Part shown: one piece after another, positions 33,910 to 44,930 of the stretch
Layout of the letters: every line of letters starts with the position of its first letter
How positions within the stretch are numbered: the stretch's first letter is position 1
NCBI RefSeq assembly: GCF_003255815.1
Contig: NC_037670.1
Coordinates: 27,492,672 to 27,556,671 of the forward strand
Origin: Theropithecus gelada
Lineage: Eukaryota > Chordata > Mammalia > Primates > Cercopithecidae
Length of the DNA stretch: 64,000 nucleotides
Direction of reading: 5' to 3'
The notes under the pieces: generated by a model
The model's input: the letters and a program-made list of their open reading frames with translations, nothing else
Told to the model about the DNA's origin: nothing
The model's database searches: none
Program-made: the position numbers and the translations under genes

Positions 33910-34214
33910 TTTTTAATTATTATTTTACTTTAAGTTCTGGGATACATATGCAGAACGTGCGGCTTCGTTACATAGGTATACATGTGCCATGGTGGTTTGC
34001 TGCACCCATCAACCTGTCATCTGGGTTTTAAGCCCCACATGCATTAGGTATTTGTCCTAATACTCTCCCTCCCTGTGCCTCCCACCGTCTGACAGGCCCC
34101 AGTGTGTGATGTTCCCCTCCCTGTGTCCACATGTTCTCATTGTTCAACTCACACTCATGAGTGAAAACATGTGGTGTTTGGTTTTCTGTCCCTGTGTTAG
34201 TTTGCTGAGAAGGG
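33910..34214 (-). mobile_element. 5'-truncated primate L1 3' end, antisense
   Basis: The reversed L1 3' UTR begins ttttaattattattttactt/taagttctgggatacatatg and runs through aggtatacatgtgccatggt, gcattaggtatttgtcctaa and gtgtgatgttcccctccctg. The perfect 9-bp target duplication CCATCACAT flanks it (33901-33909 and 34215-34223). Confidence 0.9.
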
Positions 34215-34224
34215 CCATCACATG

Positions 34225-34785
34225 TTACGTTAACAATTTTTCATTGCAACCATCTCATCCTTGTTATCATCCTCAGTTATCTGGCACCAGCCATTCAATA
34301 GAAATTACTTACTGAAAATGACAGTTTGTGTCTCTGAAAAGGGAACACTAAGTGTATTGGGAAACAGCAGTTCATACTCTTCTGAGAGATAAACAGCTTC
34401 TGCTGATTGGCCCCTAATGTAGCAAAGCAATCCAGCTGGGGAGTTGGAAGCAGATTCCCACTGAGACTAAAGTATAAAATCATTCCAACAGGGAGCTTGA
34501 GAGTAAACCCGGGAGATATTCACTTTCCAAAGCTTACAACATAGCATTGTTCCGCATGAAGACAACAACAGTGCGTTGCAAACACTCTGCATGAATCCTA
34601 TTACCTAGAAGTAATGAGATAGGTTTCTGACAAATGGTTCTTGTCTGAACGTCAAGGCCAGTAGGAAATTTCAAGTATTTCAATGAGACGTTCCACCGTG
34701 TATCTGAGTGAGGTTCAACAGCACAAAAGTAAAATTCGTTAATGGATGATATAGTGATAAATATTGCTTCAACAGCCTAGAATAT
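34225..34785. other. unassigned DNA
   Basis: I see no recognisable element. Confidence 0.4.
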
Positions 34786-34789
34786 AACA

Positions 34790-35050
34790 TCTTAATGATT
34801 TAGATACAATTCCAAGGGATATCAAGGGTACACCCTTGTGTAAGCTATGAACTTTGGGTGATAATAATATGCCAAGTTAGATTCACCAGTTGTAACAAAT
34901 GTACCACTTTGGTAGGGGATATTGATAAAGTGGAATGCTATGCGCGTTGTAGGGTAGGGAGTATATGGAAAATCTCCGTCCCCTCCCCTCAATTTTGCTG
35001 TGAAGCTAATACTATTCTAAAAAAATAAAATCTATTTAAAAAATACAATA
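34790..35050 (+). mobile_element. old L1M 3' end, sense
   Basis: The segment reads actttgggtgataataatat, gattcaccagttgtaacaaa, tgtaccactttggtagggga and caattttgctgtgaagctaa, ending in ctaaaaaaataaaatct. It is an L1M-type 3' UTR with its A-rich tail. Confidence 0.75.
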
Positions 35051-35260
35051 TAGTCTTAATTATAACAGACAAGTAAAGGGAAGACTCTTCCAATAAATTT
35101 TTTTTTAAATCAATTGATGGGCAAGTTGTAAAAACAAAGGACTACTTACAAAGTAAAATGGGAAGTGTTGGTCTCGCCGACACCTACCCTGGAGAGTTAA
35201 ATAGGAGTTCTGTCTTATCGCACTAATGTTCCTAGGGACACTTTTGGGGTCCTCTTCTTT

Positions 35261-35576
35261 GTTTTTGTTTTGTTTTGTTTGTTTGCTTTTTGAGACGGAG
35301 TCTCGCTCTGTCGCCCAAGCTGGAGTGCAGTGGCACGATCTCCGCTCACTGCAAGCTCCGCCTCCTGGATTCACGCCATTCTCCTGCCTCAGCCTCCCAA
35401 GTAGCTGGGACTACAGGCGCCCGCCACTACACACGGCTAATTTTTTTTTTTTTTTTAAGTAGAAACGGGGTTTCACCATGTTAGCCAGGATGGTCTTGAT
35501 CTCCTGACCTTATGATCCGCCTACCTTGGCCTCCCAAAGTGCTGGGATTACAGGCATGAGCCACCATGCCCGGCCA
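35261..35576 (-). mobile_element. AluY-like element, full length, antisense
   Basis: A GTTTT-rich tail precedes a complete reversed Alu (agacggagtctcgctctgtc to atgcccggcca). The linker is expanded to a T-run at 35442-35456. A degraded duplication may be present (GGGGTCCTCTTCTTT at 35246-35260 and a similar GGGGTTCACC-TTCTTT after the element). Confidence 0.9.
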
Positions 35577-35746
35577 AGGGGGGTTCACCTTCTTTCTATG
35601 GGAACTGACTGTTGTGTAAGGTGACTCTGCCCTTTAGTCACAGCTGGTTGGACCAGGGAGTACATTTTGGCCCAGCTTGAGCCAATCATCTTCTCTAAGA
35701 GGGTCTCTAGCGCAACCTGAGAAGGAAAGCAAGCCAATCTGTAGAC

Positions 35747-35768
35747 AGAAAGAGAGAGACAGAGAGAC

Positions 35769-35825
<57 letters not shown>

Positions 35826-35830
35826 GAGAA
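35747..35830 (+). repeat. (GA)n/(GACA)n microsatellite
   Basis: An almost pure purine tract of GA and GACA units, about 80 bp long. It ends about 15 bp from the left arm of the inverted repeat. Confidence 0.95.
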
Positions 35831-35845
35831 CCAGAAATAAGCCTC

Positions 35846-36150
35846 CATGTACTGCCAGGAAGACGGAAGGAGTAACTTTTGTTGATAGGTTTACAGTTTG
35901 TGGTTCCTGTCTGTTATAAAAACTGACTGTGCCTTGTTCCTAGGATTCTTGAGATACATACTTCCAACTATATTGCCCAAATCTTTGATAATTCAAGTGA
36001 GTTTGTTTCTTTAGAAAAAAATGACCAAGAAAGTTTCTTTAAGATTCCATTTTAATGTCTGTATTAATTAGGATGTATATCATTTGTCCCTCAAACAACA
36101 AAACTCTCGACATCTCAGTGATTTAAAATAATAAAAATATAATTCCGGCT
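35846..36150 (+). repeat. left arm of a large inverted repeat
   Basis: This arm pairs with the reverse complement of 36985-37293. Shared blocks include ggagtaactt, tttacagtttgtg, ccttgttcctagga, atctttgataattcaagtga and aagtttctttaagattc. I estimate identity at a little over 80% by eye. The spacer is about 830 bp. Confidence 0.85.
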
Positions 36151-36435
36151 CATGCACTCGATGTGGATGGTCAGTGAATGGCCTTCCACAGGTATACACA
36201 GAGACCCAGGACCTTTCCAATTTGTGGCTCCTGATTCCTTAGGGTCCCCAGGTTCTCTTTAGATGTTTGTGTCATCCAGCTGGCAGACCAAGAAGGAGAA
36301 AAAGTGTAGAGAAGATCACAGAGACGTTTTCCTGGGTCAGGTTTACAAACGATTTGTCATTTCTTCTCACATTCCTTCAGCCAGAAGTCAGTCACATGAT
36401 CACACCTAACCTCATTGCGGGGAAGGGATGTGTTA
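36060..36435 (-). mobile_element. LTR-like segment, antisense (ERVL/MaLR type)
   Basis: The segment reads tgtattaattaggatgtata, caacaaaactctcgacatct, cagtgatttaaaataataaa, then cattccttcagccagaagtc and agtcacatgatcacaccta, as in a reversed MaLR-like LTR. Its left 90 bp also belong to the inverted-repeat arm. Confidence 0.55.
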
Positions 36436-36479
36436 GATTTAATAATAATGCTAAAAGTAACAACAACAACAATACTCAT

Positions 36480-36660
36480 TGTAGTAGCTGATGGTTTTTG
36501 AGACTTTCCACTTGCCAGGTATTGCATTACGTAGTTTGTATCTGTTCTCCTTTCATCATCATAGCAAAGGTTTAGAGCAGTGAAGTTACTTGTCCAAAAG
36601 CACGAGCCTCTATGTGACTTGTGGCCTGAATCCAGAGATGAAAAACACTGGCCCTGAAAG
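36480..36660 (-). mobile_element. MIR SINE, antisense
   Basis: The order ttgccaggtattgcattacg, gtttgtatctgttctccttt, cagtgaagttacttgtccaa and ggcctgaatccagagatg matches the reversed MIR. Confidence 0.65.
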
Positions 36661-36694
36661 CACAAAACTCAAAAGTTAAATATATACTGGGGGC

Positions 36695-37070
36695 AAGAAA
36701 CTGGCCTCTTGAGGATGAGAGACCATGTGGGAGGAGGCCTCCCTGATAGTCACAGCAGCAGACAGGTGCGTGAGGCAAGACCAGGCTGCTGCACTCTGCT
36801 TACCTACAAGCTGACTGCTGTCATGCCGCCGAGCCCAGGAGAGACCAGCAGAAGAACCTCCCAGCGGAGGCCCGCCCAGATTGCTGACAGATAGAACCGT
36901 GAATCAATAAGTGATTGCTGTTTTCATTTCCTTAACAGATTGGGTGACGCCAGGGAGACAGCGTCCAATGCCACCTCTGCTGGATGAGCAGAATTGTGTT
37001 TTATTATTTGAAAGCACCGAGATGTCGAGTTTTGTTATTAGAAGGACAAATAATACATATTCTAAATAAT
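36695..37070 (+). mobile_element. MLT1-type LTR, sense, rearranged
   Basis: The segment has gaggatgagagaccatgtgg, gagcccaggagagaccagca, gaagaacctcccag and a degraded end (tgagcagaattgtgttttat, gttttgttattagaagg). An extra stretch near 36925-36985 separates two versions of the terminal block, so the LTR seems internally rearranged. Confidence 0.6.
36831..36950 (+). repeat. direct repeat copy 1 (120 bp)
   Basis: It aligns without gaps to 37312-37431, with 17 differences by hand count (about 86%). Both share the phrase ccttaacagattg, which is not part of the usual MLT1 end as I know it. This suggests a local copy rather than two independent LTRs. Confidence 0.8.
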
Positions 37071-37293
37071 ACTGACTTTAAAATAGAATCTTAAAGAAAC
37101 TTTTTTGGTCATTGTTTTGTCTAAAGGAGCAGAAACTCACTTGAATTATCAAAGATTCAGGCAATATCGTTGGAAGTATACAGATGTGTTTCAAGACTCT
37201 TCCTAGGAACAAGGTCTGGTCAGTTCTTATAACAGACTGGAAACACAAACTGTAAAGCCATCAACACAAGTTACTCCCTCCATCTCCTTGGCA
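36985..37293 (-). repeat. right arm of the large inverted repeat
   Basis: This is the inverted partner of 35846-36150. It sits between the two copies of the 120-bp direct repeat, with about 35 bp on the left and 18 bp on the right. Confidence 0.85.
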
Positions 37294-37311
37294 TTGGATG
37301 ATCACACGGCT

Positions 37312-37431
37312 GAGCCCAGGAGACACCAGCAGAAGAACCTCCCAATGGAGGTCCGCCCAGATTGCCAACATACAGAACTGTGACTCGATAAGTGATTGTT
37401 GTTTTCAGCTCCTTAACAGATTGAATGATGC
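37312..37431 (+). repeat. direct repeat copy 2 (120 bp)
   Basis: This is the second copy of the MLT1-derived block (gagcccaggagacaccagca, gaagaacctcccaatg, aataagtgattgttgttttc). It continues into sequence resembling antisense MLT2 instead of an LTR end. Confidence 0.8.
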
Positions 37432-37520
37432 TCACTTGTATTGGGGAGGGCAATTGACTTCACTGAGTCCGAGTCAAATGCTAATCTCATCCTGAAACAC
37501 CCTCACAGACATAACCCAAC
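37432..37520 (-). mobile_element. MLT2-like LTR fragment, antisense
   Basis: The phrase gagtcaaatgctaatctcat followed by cctgaaacaccctcacagac is characteristic of reversed MLT2. Compare 54145-54190 in the fuller copy. Confidence 0.6.
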
Positions 37521-37904
37521 TGATATTTCAACTGAAACCCCTTTCTTTCCAGACTCAACATAAATTTCTCTCTGGTAGGAGCTATCCCAGCTGAGACCTA
37601 TTCTTCGGTCTGGCAGGAGAACACCTAATTTCACCTACATATAAATGCAGATGCTTTGGCTAGAAGTTTGTCACTAAAATATTCGGAGTTGCAAAAATGG
37701 ATCAATCATCCTACCAGATTCTAAATTTTAATGACACCTATAGTATCTAATATCATTAGTTCCATTAGGAGAGCTAATGCCTCTTCAAAAAAAATGCTCC
37801 TCAAAATAGCCACTTCATTGATCTCTAACAAATCTAAACACAAGTTATATTTTGAGATATCTGTGAATTTGCCCATTTTTAGGTTAAAGGGAATAATTTT
37901 CTTT
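37521..37904. other. unassigned AT-rich DNA
   Basis: I see no recognisable element. Confidence 0.4.
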
Positions 37905-38937
37905 CATTCTTAAAAATAGATAAAAACATGATAGATTCTAGGACTGGGACAGGGAAAATTCAAGATGCTCCTGGAGTACTTTGTAATTGCAGAAAGTAAG
38001 GAAGTGCCAGAAAAACAAAAGGTTGAGGGCACAGAAAAGGGCCTAGGAACCAACCTCAACAAACTCTCCATGGCCAAAGCTGGAGCAATTTCAGCAAGAA
38101 AATAAATAACATAGAATTGGACTATAACCCAAAGCATACATTTCATGATCCATACTGATATAAATTATGAGTCTATATTGATATAAACAAACAATTGAAT
38201 AAATAAATACACAAATGAGAAACTGGGAATCTCCCTTCCGGAAGAGTTGTAAATAGATGTCTCTATCTCCAGGAGGTGGAGCCAAATCTTCTCCCTGCCC
38301 CTTTGAGTGTGGGCTGCGCTTAGTGACTTGCTTCTAAAGAGTCGATTATGGAAAGACGGGGAAAAGTCACTGCTGTTCTACCTTAAAGTGGAGAAACCTG
38401 GAAAAACTGGCCAGGTGATCAAGATTGACAACATTGGTGATAAGCCGTGTTGATACCATGTGCTCCAGATATGGTGTGGTGAGAAGGGCACTTCCTCTCT
38501 GTGACATTCTTTCCCAAGACCCATAACTCCCATCCAGTTGTGAGAAAAGCGTGAGGCAAAGCAAATAGAGGGGTTTTTACAAAACACTTTAGTGGTGCTT
38601 CTCAAAACTGTCAAGGTCATGAAGGCAAGGAATGTCTTAGAAAAGTAACAGACCAGAGGAGACTAAGGAGCAATGATGACCAAATGGAATGTGGGATGGT
38701 ATCCTGGAACAGAAAGAGGATGTCAGGAAGAAAACTGATTAAGTTCAAATAAAAGGTAGGACTCAGTTCCTAGAAACTACCAATGCTGCATTCTTAGTTG
38801 TAACAAACGTACCATAGTTATCTAAGATATTAACAACAGAAGAAAGTGGGTAAGGGTGTAGTAAACTATATATTATCTTTGCAACTTTTCTGTAAATCAA
38901 AATTATTCTAAAATACAAAGTTTGTTTTTTAGAAAGT
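37905..38937 (+). mobile_element. L1M 3' UTR and end, sense, about 1 kb
   Basis: A long run matches the L1MB/L1MC 3' UTR: gtgggctgcgcttagtgact, aactggccaggtgatcaaga, atggtgtggtgagaagggca, ctcaaaactgtcaaggtcat and tttgcaacttttctgtaaat, ending aaaatacaaagtttg. It is noncoding. The region at 57400-58250 is the same family in reverse. Confidence 0.85.
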
Positions 38938-38939
38938 AT

Positions 38940-39750
38940 GCTCTCATGGTCATTAACAATCTGAGCAGGCCACTGGAATCCTTCGGATAGATCTAAGTTG
39001 ACATAGTTGGATGGGTTTTGTCTGTCTGATGCTGTTTCGCTCAGCCTGTCCATTGCATATGGCAAATAGTAAATTATTCCTGTTCTTTGTCCATTTGAGC
39101 TATTGCATAACTTGAAATTATTTGCAATATCACTTTGAGAGCACTCCTATTTGAGTGATCTTGGTTTGAAATTAATATTTATAGCCTCTTCGAATCTTCA
39201 TGTTACATATAAAAGGATTTTGCTGGCTTCTTTTTAGATGGTTTCTTTCTTTCCAAATGAGACAGTGAATATTTTAGTTTCTCCTAACAGGAACTGAGAA
39301 TATGAGCAGTAAACTATTAGAAGATAAATAAAACCAAACAATTCTCATTGATTATTTTTTAAAACTCGTTTCCATACGTTGAAAGCTCATTAATTTCAGC
39401 TTAAGAAATAATGTTTTACTAAATTCCGCTAATTAAGTACTTGTGTCACCGTATACACGATGATAATGGTTTTCTTTTTATTACAGGGCTTTAAAACAAA
39501 CAAAAAATCTATATGATTATTCCATCTAAAGTTTTACAATTAAGTGTTGATCTTGAAATTCTTCTAGGTCTGGCTAGGTGGCTAGGATAAAAAAATAATA
39601 TAATCAGAATACATATTGCCTGAATAAAATCATCTCCCAAACTTTCAGATCTAGAGAAAGCTTTAGGTGAATTTATCAGGATAGAAGGATAAACTAAACC
39701 CATTCTTGCTTTTCTCTCAGAATTTCCCTATTGACTCAGAATAATACAAA
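38940..39750. other. unassigned AT-rich DNA
   Basis: No repeat or gene is recognised. Confidence 0.4.
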
Positions 39751-39754
39751 TAAA

Positions 39755-39945
39755 GTCCATTTTGTGCCTGAATCTGTGCTATATCAGTTATATTCCATGA
39801 AATTCTCATATCACCTTCCCAAGGCAGGCTTATTATCATAGATGAGAAACAGAGATTCAGAGTTACTTGCCCATAACCACACAGCTAAGAATTAGTTGAG
39901 CTCTGATTTGTACTCAGAGCTGTTTCCAAAGCCTATACTGTTTTC
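39755..39945 (-). mobile_element. MIR SINE, antisense
   Basis: Clear reversed MIR: tgtgcctgaatctgtgctat, ttatcatagatgagaaacag, agttacttgcccataaccac and acagctaagaattagttgag. Confidence 0.85.
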
Positions 39946-40454
39946 TGATGGACAAAAATTGCTCTCATTGTGCTCCTTAGTGGTCCATTTTTCTTAGGGC
40001 TCAACCTTTGGCCACAGGCCTGGACCACAAAAATCCTGCTCCCCTGGAGCTCCTTCTGTGGACTGGCTAGCTTGAGCATGAGATGAGTGGGAGGGGAAGA
40101 TTTCCAGAGAAATCCTGGCCTCAGATCAGCCCAGGAAAGAACAATAGCCTTTGACCAAGATGATCCTCTTCACTTAAAGAATTGTTTAAAATAGGTCTAC
40201 GTGTCTCAGTTGTCAACATTTTTCATTGTTATTGTTATGTGTTTTGTTTTTGCTTATGTATCATTCAATGCCATTCAAAATGTATTGTTTTAGGCTCTCT
40301 ATTAACGGTTGGGGATTTAAAGGCAAGAGAGACACTATTTCTGCAAATGCATACGAATTATATCTATTGGAATGGAAAGTCCAGCTAGTCCAGCCTTGTA
40401 GTTTAGCTATAAAGCTGAAACAAAAGTGAACAAATTCTGAACCATCACCATGTT
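39946..40454. other. unassigned DNA
   Basis: I see no recognisable element. Confidence 0.4.
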
Positions 40455-40640
40455 AGTTAGAATGATTGATGGTAGCGGTCACACAGAATAACACCCAAAT
40501 CTCACAGCATGGGCATTTTTAAAAAGTTTATGCTTGTTGTTCAGAGTTGAACATGGGTGCATAATGGCTGTTCTCCATGTGGTGATTCAGGGATCCAGGC
40601 CCCCTTTATCTTGCATCCCAGCATCTTCCCATATGGCTTC
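40455..40640 (-). mobile_element. LTR-like fragment, antisense, family uncertain
   Basis: The sequence cacagaataacacccaaatc then tcacagcatgggcattttta and attcagggatccaggccccc resembles the reversed LTR-like segment at 19885. The next MLT1 abuts it at 40641. Confidence 0.45.
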
Positions 40641-41156
40641 TGTGGAGGCAGAATAAGGGTCCTGAAAGATGGCCACTCTTCCTTCCCAGAACCTGTGTGT
40701 ATATTACCTTACATGGCAAAATGGACATTGTAGATGTGATTAAGTTTACAAACATTGAGATGGTAATCAGCCTGCATTATCCAGGTGAGCCCAATCCTAT
40801 CATATAAATCCTTGAAAACAGAAACTGTCCCAGATGCATCAGAGAGAGCAGTGACTACAGAAGAAAGGTCAGAAAGATGTGATATGAGAAGTACTTGATC
40901 TGCCATTACTGGCTTTGAAGATGGAGGAAGGGGCCACAAGCCAAGGAAAGCAGATGTCCACTAGAGGCTGAAAACAATGGAGGAAATAGATTCTCCTTTA
41001 GAGCCTTCAGAAGGAGCACAACCTTGCTACCACTTTGATTTTAGCTGGGGGAGTCCCATGTTGAACTTCTGACCTGCAGAACTGTAAGATAATAAGTTTG
41101 CATTGTTTAAGATAGTAAGCTGGTAATAATTTGTTATAGCAGCAATAGAAAAAACA
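40641..41156 (+). mobile_element. MLT1-type solo LTR (MLT1B-like), sense
   Basis: This is a near-complete LTR: tgtggaggcagaataagggt, attaccttacatggcaaaat, gtagatgtgattaagttt, ccattactggctttgaagat, ggaggaaggggccacaag, acctgcagaactgtaagata and gcagcaatagaaaaaaca. The length of 516 bp fits. Confidence 0.85.
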
Positions 41157-41159
41157 TGG

Positions 41160-42086
41160 AATTTCCAAGTCTCCCTGGCAGGGAAATTAGGGATGGAGGA
41201 GGCACACTGACTACTAAGTGCCCCAGAACACAAGTGCTCACATTTTCTTTTGACAGACCTTGAAGAACTCAGACACTTCAAGGAATGGTGGAACTACTGG
41301 GAAATATGGAAGAGTTATGGATATTCAGTGGGCACCAATGGTCTCTGCCAAAAACATTTCTAATGCCATTTTTGGCACTTAGTGGACATTAATATTGAAT
41401 AAAAGAATAAACAATGATGAAATGAACTGGATCTCAATTGCTTATGTTTACTTGGAAGAGCTTATCTGGATTATGAGTAGTGCACACACATACACACACA
41501 CACGTATGAGTACTGCTTCTCTTTCTGTTTGCTTGTCTTTGGTCCCAGGCCTGGAGTAACTAAGGGAAGAATGCATGATTGGGTTCACAGCCATGTATAT
41601 ATTTCTCAAACCTACTGTTTCTGGCCCCTAATATTTTCTACCCTCTGCAGCCAAATTTAAACTATTCATTATTCACACACTATAATTTAGATAAATGGCG
41701 ATTCTAGAATGTGATTATTTGAACCATGCATGTATATATATGTTGCTAGTTTAGACCTGCTTTGAAGGAGCTCTAACAATTGGCTATATAATTGAGTTTC
41801 CTTGAACTTGACTTTGCACTAAGTAAAATGGGAAAATGAAAATGTAATTGCATTAATGGATCAGATTGAAGAAGTCCATTTGAAAGTTTCTGGGGAAGAT
41901 ATAAGAATCCACTTTGGAAAAAATATCTTCCGGCATCTGGGAGGTGCTTGGTTAATGCTCACAGATAACTCATATATTCTTTGTTCTGCTACAATTACAG
42001 ATTCTAGATATATTCATCCAAACAATTACAACTTGGTATTTAACGTCACTTATTTCAAAAAAATTGAATGACAAAAGAGCGCCATG
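41160..42086. other. unassigned DNA with short CA run
   Basis: A CA-rich run lies at 41483-41503. The 71-codon open frame at 41856-42071 (plus) lacks a known motif. No repeat family is recognised. Confidence 0.4.
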
Positions 42087-42093
42087 CACTAAC

Positions 42094-42393
42094 TTTTTTT
42101 TTGTTTTTTTTTTGAGACAGAGTCTAACTCTGTCACCCAGCATGGAGTGCAATGGTGTGATCTTGGCTCGCCGCAACCTTCACCTCCTGGGTTCAAGTGA
42201 ATCTCATGCCTCAGCCTCCCAAGTAGCTGGGACAGTTGTGCACCACCATGCCCAGCTAATTTTTGTATTTTTAGTGGGAACAGGGTTTCACCATGTTGGG
42301 CAGGCTGGTCTCAAACTCCTGACTTCAGGTGATCTGCCTGCCTCTGTCTCCCAAAGTGCTGGGATTACAGACGTGAGCCACCACACCCAGCCA
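42094..42393 (-). mobile_element. AluS-like element, full length, antisense
   Basis: The poly-T head is followed by a reversed Alu with S-type features (ggcaggctggtctcaaactc, ctgacttcaggtgatct). The target duplication CACTAAC flanks it at 42087-42093 and 42395-42401. Confidence 0.9.
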
Positions 42394-42401
42394 ACACTAA
42401 C

Positions 42402-43625
42402 AGTTTTAAATTAGATTTTTTTTCTCTTATGTTTTAAATTGTTAAGACTCCAAGGTTTCAAAATCATATCTGAAAAGTTTTATTTTATGATTTAATATTT
42501 CACTTCACTTTCTCTATTTTTTGTGTCCTTTCTTTGTTGGAAGTTAGCCAATGCAGTATCTGATTTGTGTTCATTTTACAGAATCTGTTCCTGTTATACT
42601 TTGAAATATTGATTTTTTTCATCCCAAATTTAAATCTGTAATGCAGTTTGTCCCTGGTACTTATACATGCCCCAGGATATTTGCTAAAGATAAAAATAAG
42701 ATCCTGTTGTTAAGTGACATTTAGCAACAGATTCAGGTTTTTGGGAACCCAAAGCTTTAATTGTTTAAAAGCATCATTATTATTTCATAGTCTGAGCAGG
42801 AGAAGGGTCTTGCCAGCATCAGAATGGGCCTGAGATTTGAAGATTTCATCCTTTGAACCACATTTAAAACTCTGTATTCAAGTTCATTTATTCTTGGCAA
42901 AAGTCAACTTCCTGTTTTTGACAGAAATAGAATTGAGAGACTCAGAAGTCTTTTGAATATCAAGCAACTCATTACAAAAGAACCTTTTGCTGAGTAAAGT
43001 GAAAATGAATTATACATGCGTGGATTTTTGTAAGAATAAATGAAAAGAGTCTAAGGGAATAAATGTTGGGTTAAAAGCCTTGGAGTTTAATTAAATATTT
43101 GGAGTCTAGTTTGATGAGAATAACTATTTATCCCTCCTTTAATTTCATTTTGATCATAATCAAATTTTGGCTGGTTTGGTCTTCAGATTAATAATATCAC
43201 CCAATTTCAAATTTATAAAAACTATATTATAGGATGGATGTTTAAACAAAAATAAGCTCTGAAAAAAGTAACTTCTATCTGCATTTTCAACACAAACTCC
43301 ATGTATATAGTTTGAAAAGTTTGGGCCACAGTTAGATATATTTTCACTGCTGCATTTTTCTGCCTAGAAGAATTGCATTAAGCATACAAGACATAATATT
43401 TATATTGGCATGATTAAATTATTTACCCATTTAAAATAAGGACTGTTAATAGCAGACATACTACATCACTGAAAATATTTCTCCTAATTTCTTTCTTCGT
43501 TAATTAATTAATTGAATGAATCTACAAAAATATATGAAGCATTTGCTATTTGCCCAACCCTGATTCAGCAAATATACCCAAGTGTTTTAAAAGAGAGAAC
43601 TTATTCCTATGTCTTCTTTATGAGT
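42402..43625. other. AT-rich stretch with no recognised repeat
   Basis: 1.2 kb with no family or gene that I recognise. Confidence 0.45.
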
Positions 43626-43627
43626 CT

Positions 43628-44220
43628 TGTGGCAGATTAAAGATGGCCAGAAATTTTCTAACCTGTCTTCCATGGAGAGTGTTATGTTCCCAACCCTTAA
43701 GTCAGGGTGGGCTCTGTGACTTGCTTGGCCAATAGAAGGTGTTAAAAGTGGCGCACAGTGTAGTTCTCATGTGAGGTTACAACAGCCTTGCAGCTTCTGC
43801 CTGAGTGTCTTGGAAAACTTGCTCTTAGAGTCCTAAATTCCTGTCTGAGAAGTTCAGGAATGCACAAACTGAGGCTTCCATGCTGTGAGAAGCCCAAGTC
43901 AGAAGGAGAGACTCTGTAGAATGAAATGTCACAAGGAGAGGGAGAAAAAGGAGAGGAGAAGAGAGGGGTGGAGAAGAAAGGCGAGGAGAAGAGAGGAGAG
44001 CCAAGAGCACAAGGAGTAGACATGTGAGTAAAGAGACCATCTCAGAAGTGACCCCTCCAGCCCCAGCGTCCCCGTGGCTAAAGCTACATGGAGAAGAGAT
44101 GGATCCTCTAGCCAAGACCTTATCAAATTCTTGACTCCCCAAAATTATGAGAAAAATAAAATGGTTGATTTAAGTTACTAAGCTCTGGGGTACTTTGTTA
44201 CACATCAGTAGATAACAGAA
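43628..44220 (+). mobile_element. MLT1-type solo LTR, sense
   Basis: The segment begins tgtggcagattaaagatggc and contains ggtgggctctgtgacttgct, tggccaatagaaggtg, cccctccagccccagcgtcc and gatttaagttactaagctct, ending cagtagataacagaaac. A purine-rich insert makes it longer than usual. Confidence 0.8.
43931..44001 (+). repeat. GGAGA-type purine-rich tract inside the LTR
   Basis: About 70 bp of GAGAGG and GAGAA units lie within the MLT1. This is a local low-complexity expansion. Confidence 0.85.
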
Positions 44221-44411
44221 ACGGTGCAATCATACTACGTTATTAAAGGAATAAAGACTTGCTAGTAGAAGAAAAAGCATTTTCCCTGGGCATGTCAAGA
44301 AAACCAGGAAGAGCTTTAGTATTTTTATCTTCTGAATGCAAACAGTTTAAAGTTTTAAACCATGAAGACATCCTTCAAAACCCCGAATCCTGTGATTGTA
44401 TCCTATGTAAG

Positions 44412-44625
44412 TGTATATGGCATATGCTTTATTATGTCAAAGACTAAAAACATGTTGATACTGAAGTTCCTAAGTGCCTTTCCAGCTTGTGAAATTGTAA
44501 ATTAGCAGAACCTCCTGCTAGTGCTTGCCCCCAGGCAATATTCCTGTGAATAGCTACAGACACACACACACAGTTTGGAGGCTGTGCACACTTTTTTAGA
44601 TGTGCAGAATCATTAAAGTGGGCAA
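44412..44625 (+). repeat. local duplication, copy 1
   Basis: It shares tgtatatggcatatg, attatgtcaaagact, ctgaagttcctaagtgcctt and cacacttttttagatgtgca with 45697-45862. The first 96 bp agree at about 93% by hand count. It contains about 48 bp (cctcctgctagtgcttgccc and following) that copy 2 lacks. Confidence 0.85.
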
Positions 44626-44724
44626 AATCCTATGTGATTCAGGGTTTTGAATCATTGTGTGATTCAATGATCAGTGTATGATTACTGATAAATCTGGAAT
44701 CACTCCGTGCTTCTTTTCCAAACA

Positions 44725-44930
44725 CTTGATCCACACTTATTGGATATGAGGCACTGTATCAATTATTGGGGATTCAACAGTCAAAGAAATCACAGGTTCT
44801 GTTTTCATGGAATACGCAGTCAAGGGAGAAAGACAAATATTTAAAAAGAAAGTGGTAGTACAATACAGTCAGAGCTAATGTAATGGTATACAGAAGATGC
44901 TATGGGATCCCAGAAGAGGGAATTGGTGGA
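44725..44930 (-). mobile_element. L2 3' end, antisense
   Basis: Phrases ggatatgaggcactgtatca, attggggattcaacagtcaa and ttctgttttcatggaatacg are the reversed L2 terminus. Confidence 0.7.

Noticed and set aside
35747..35830. Short regular units as a CRISPR-like array
   Set aside because: It is a simple GA/GACA microsatellite in vertebrate DNA, with no spacers.
43742..44142. Overlapping minus-strand open frames of 93 and 105 codons
   Set aside because: They lie entirely inside an MLT1 LTR and its GGAGA-type purine tract, so the Ser/Leu/Pro-rich translation is a repeat artefact.
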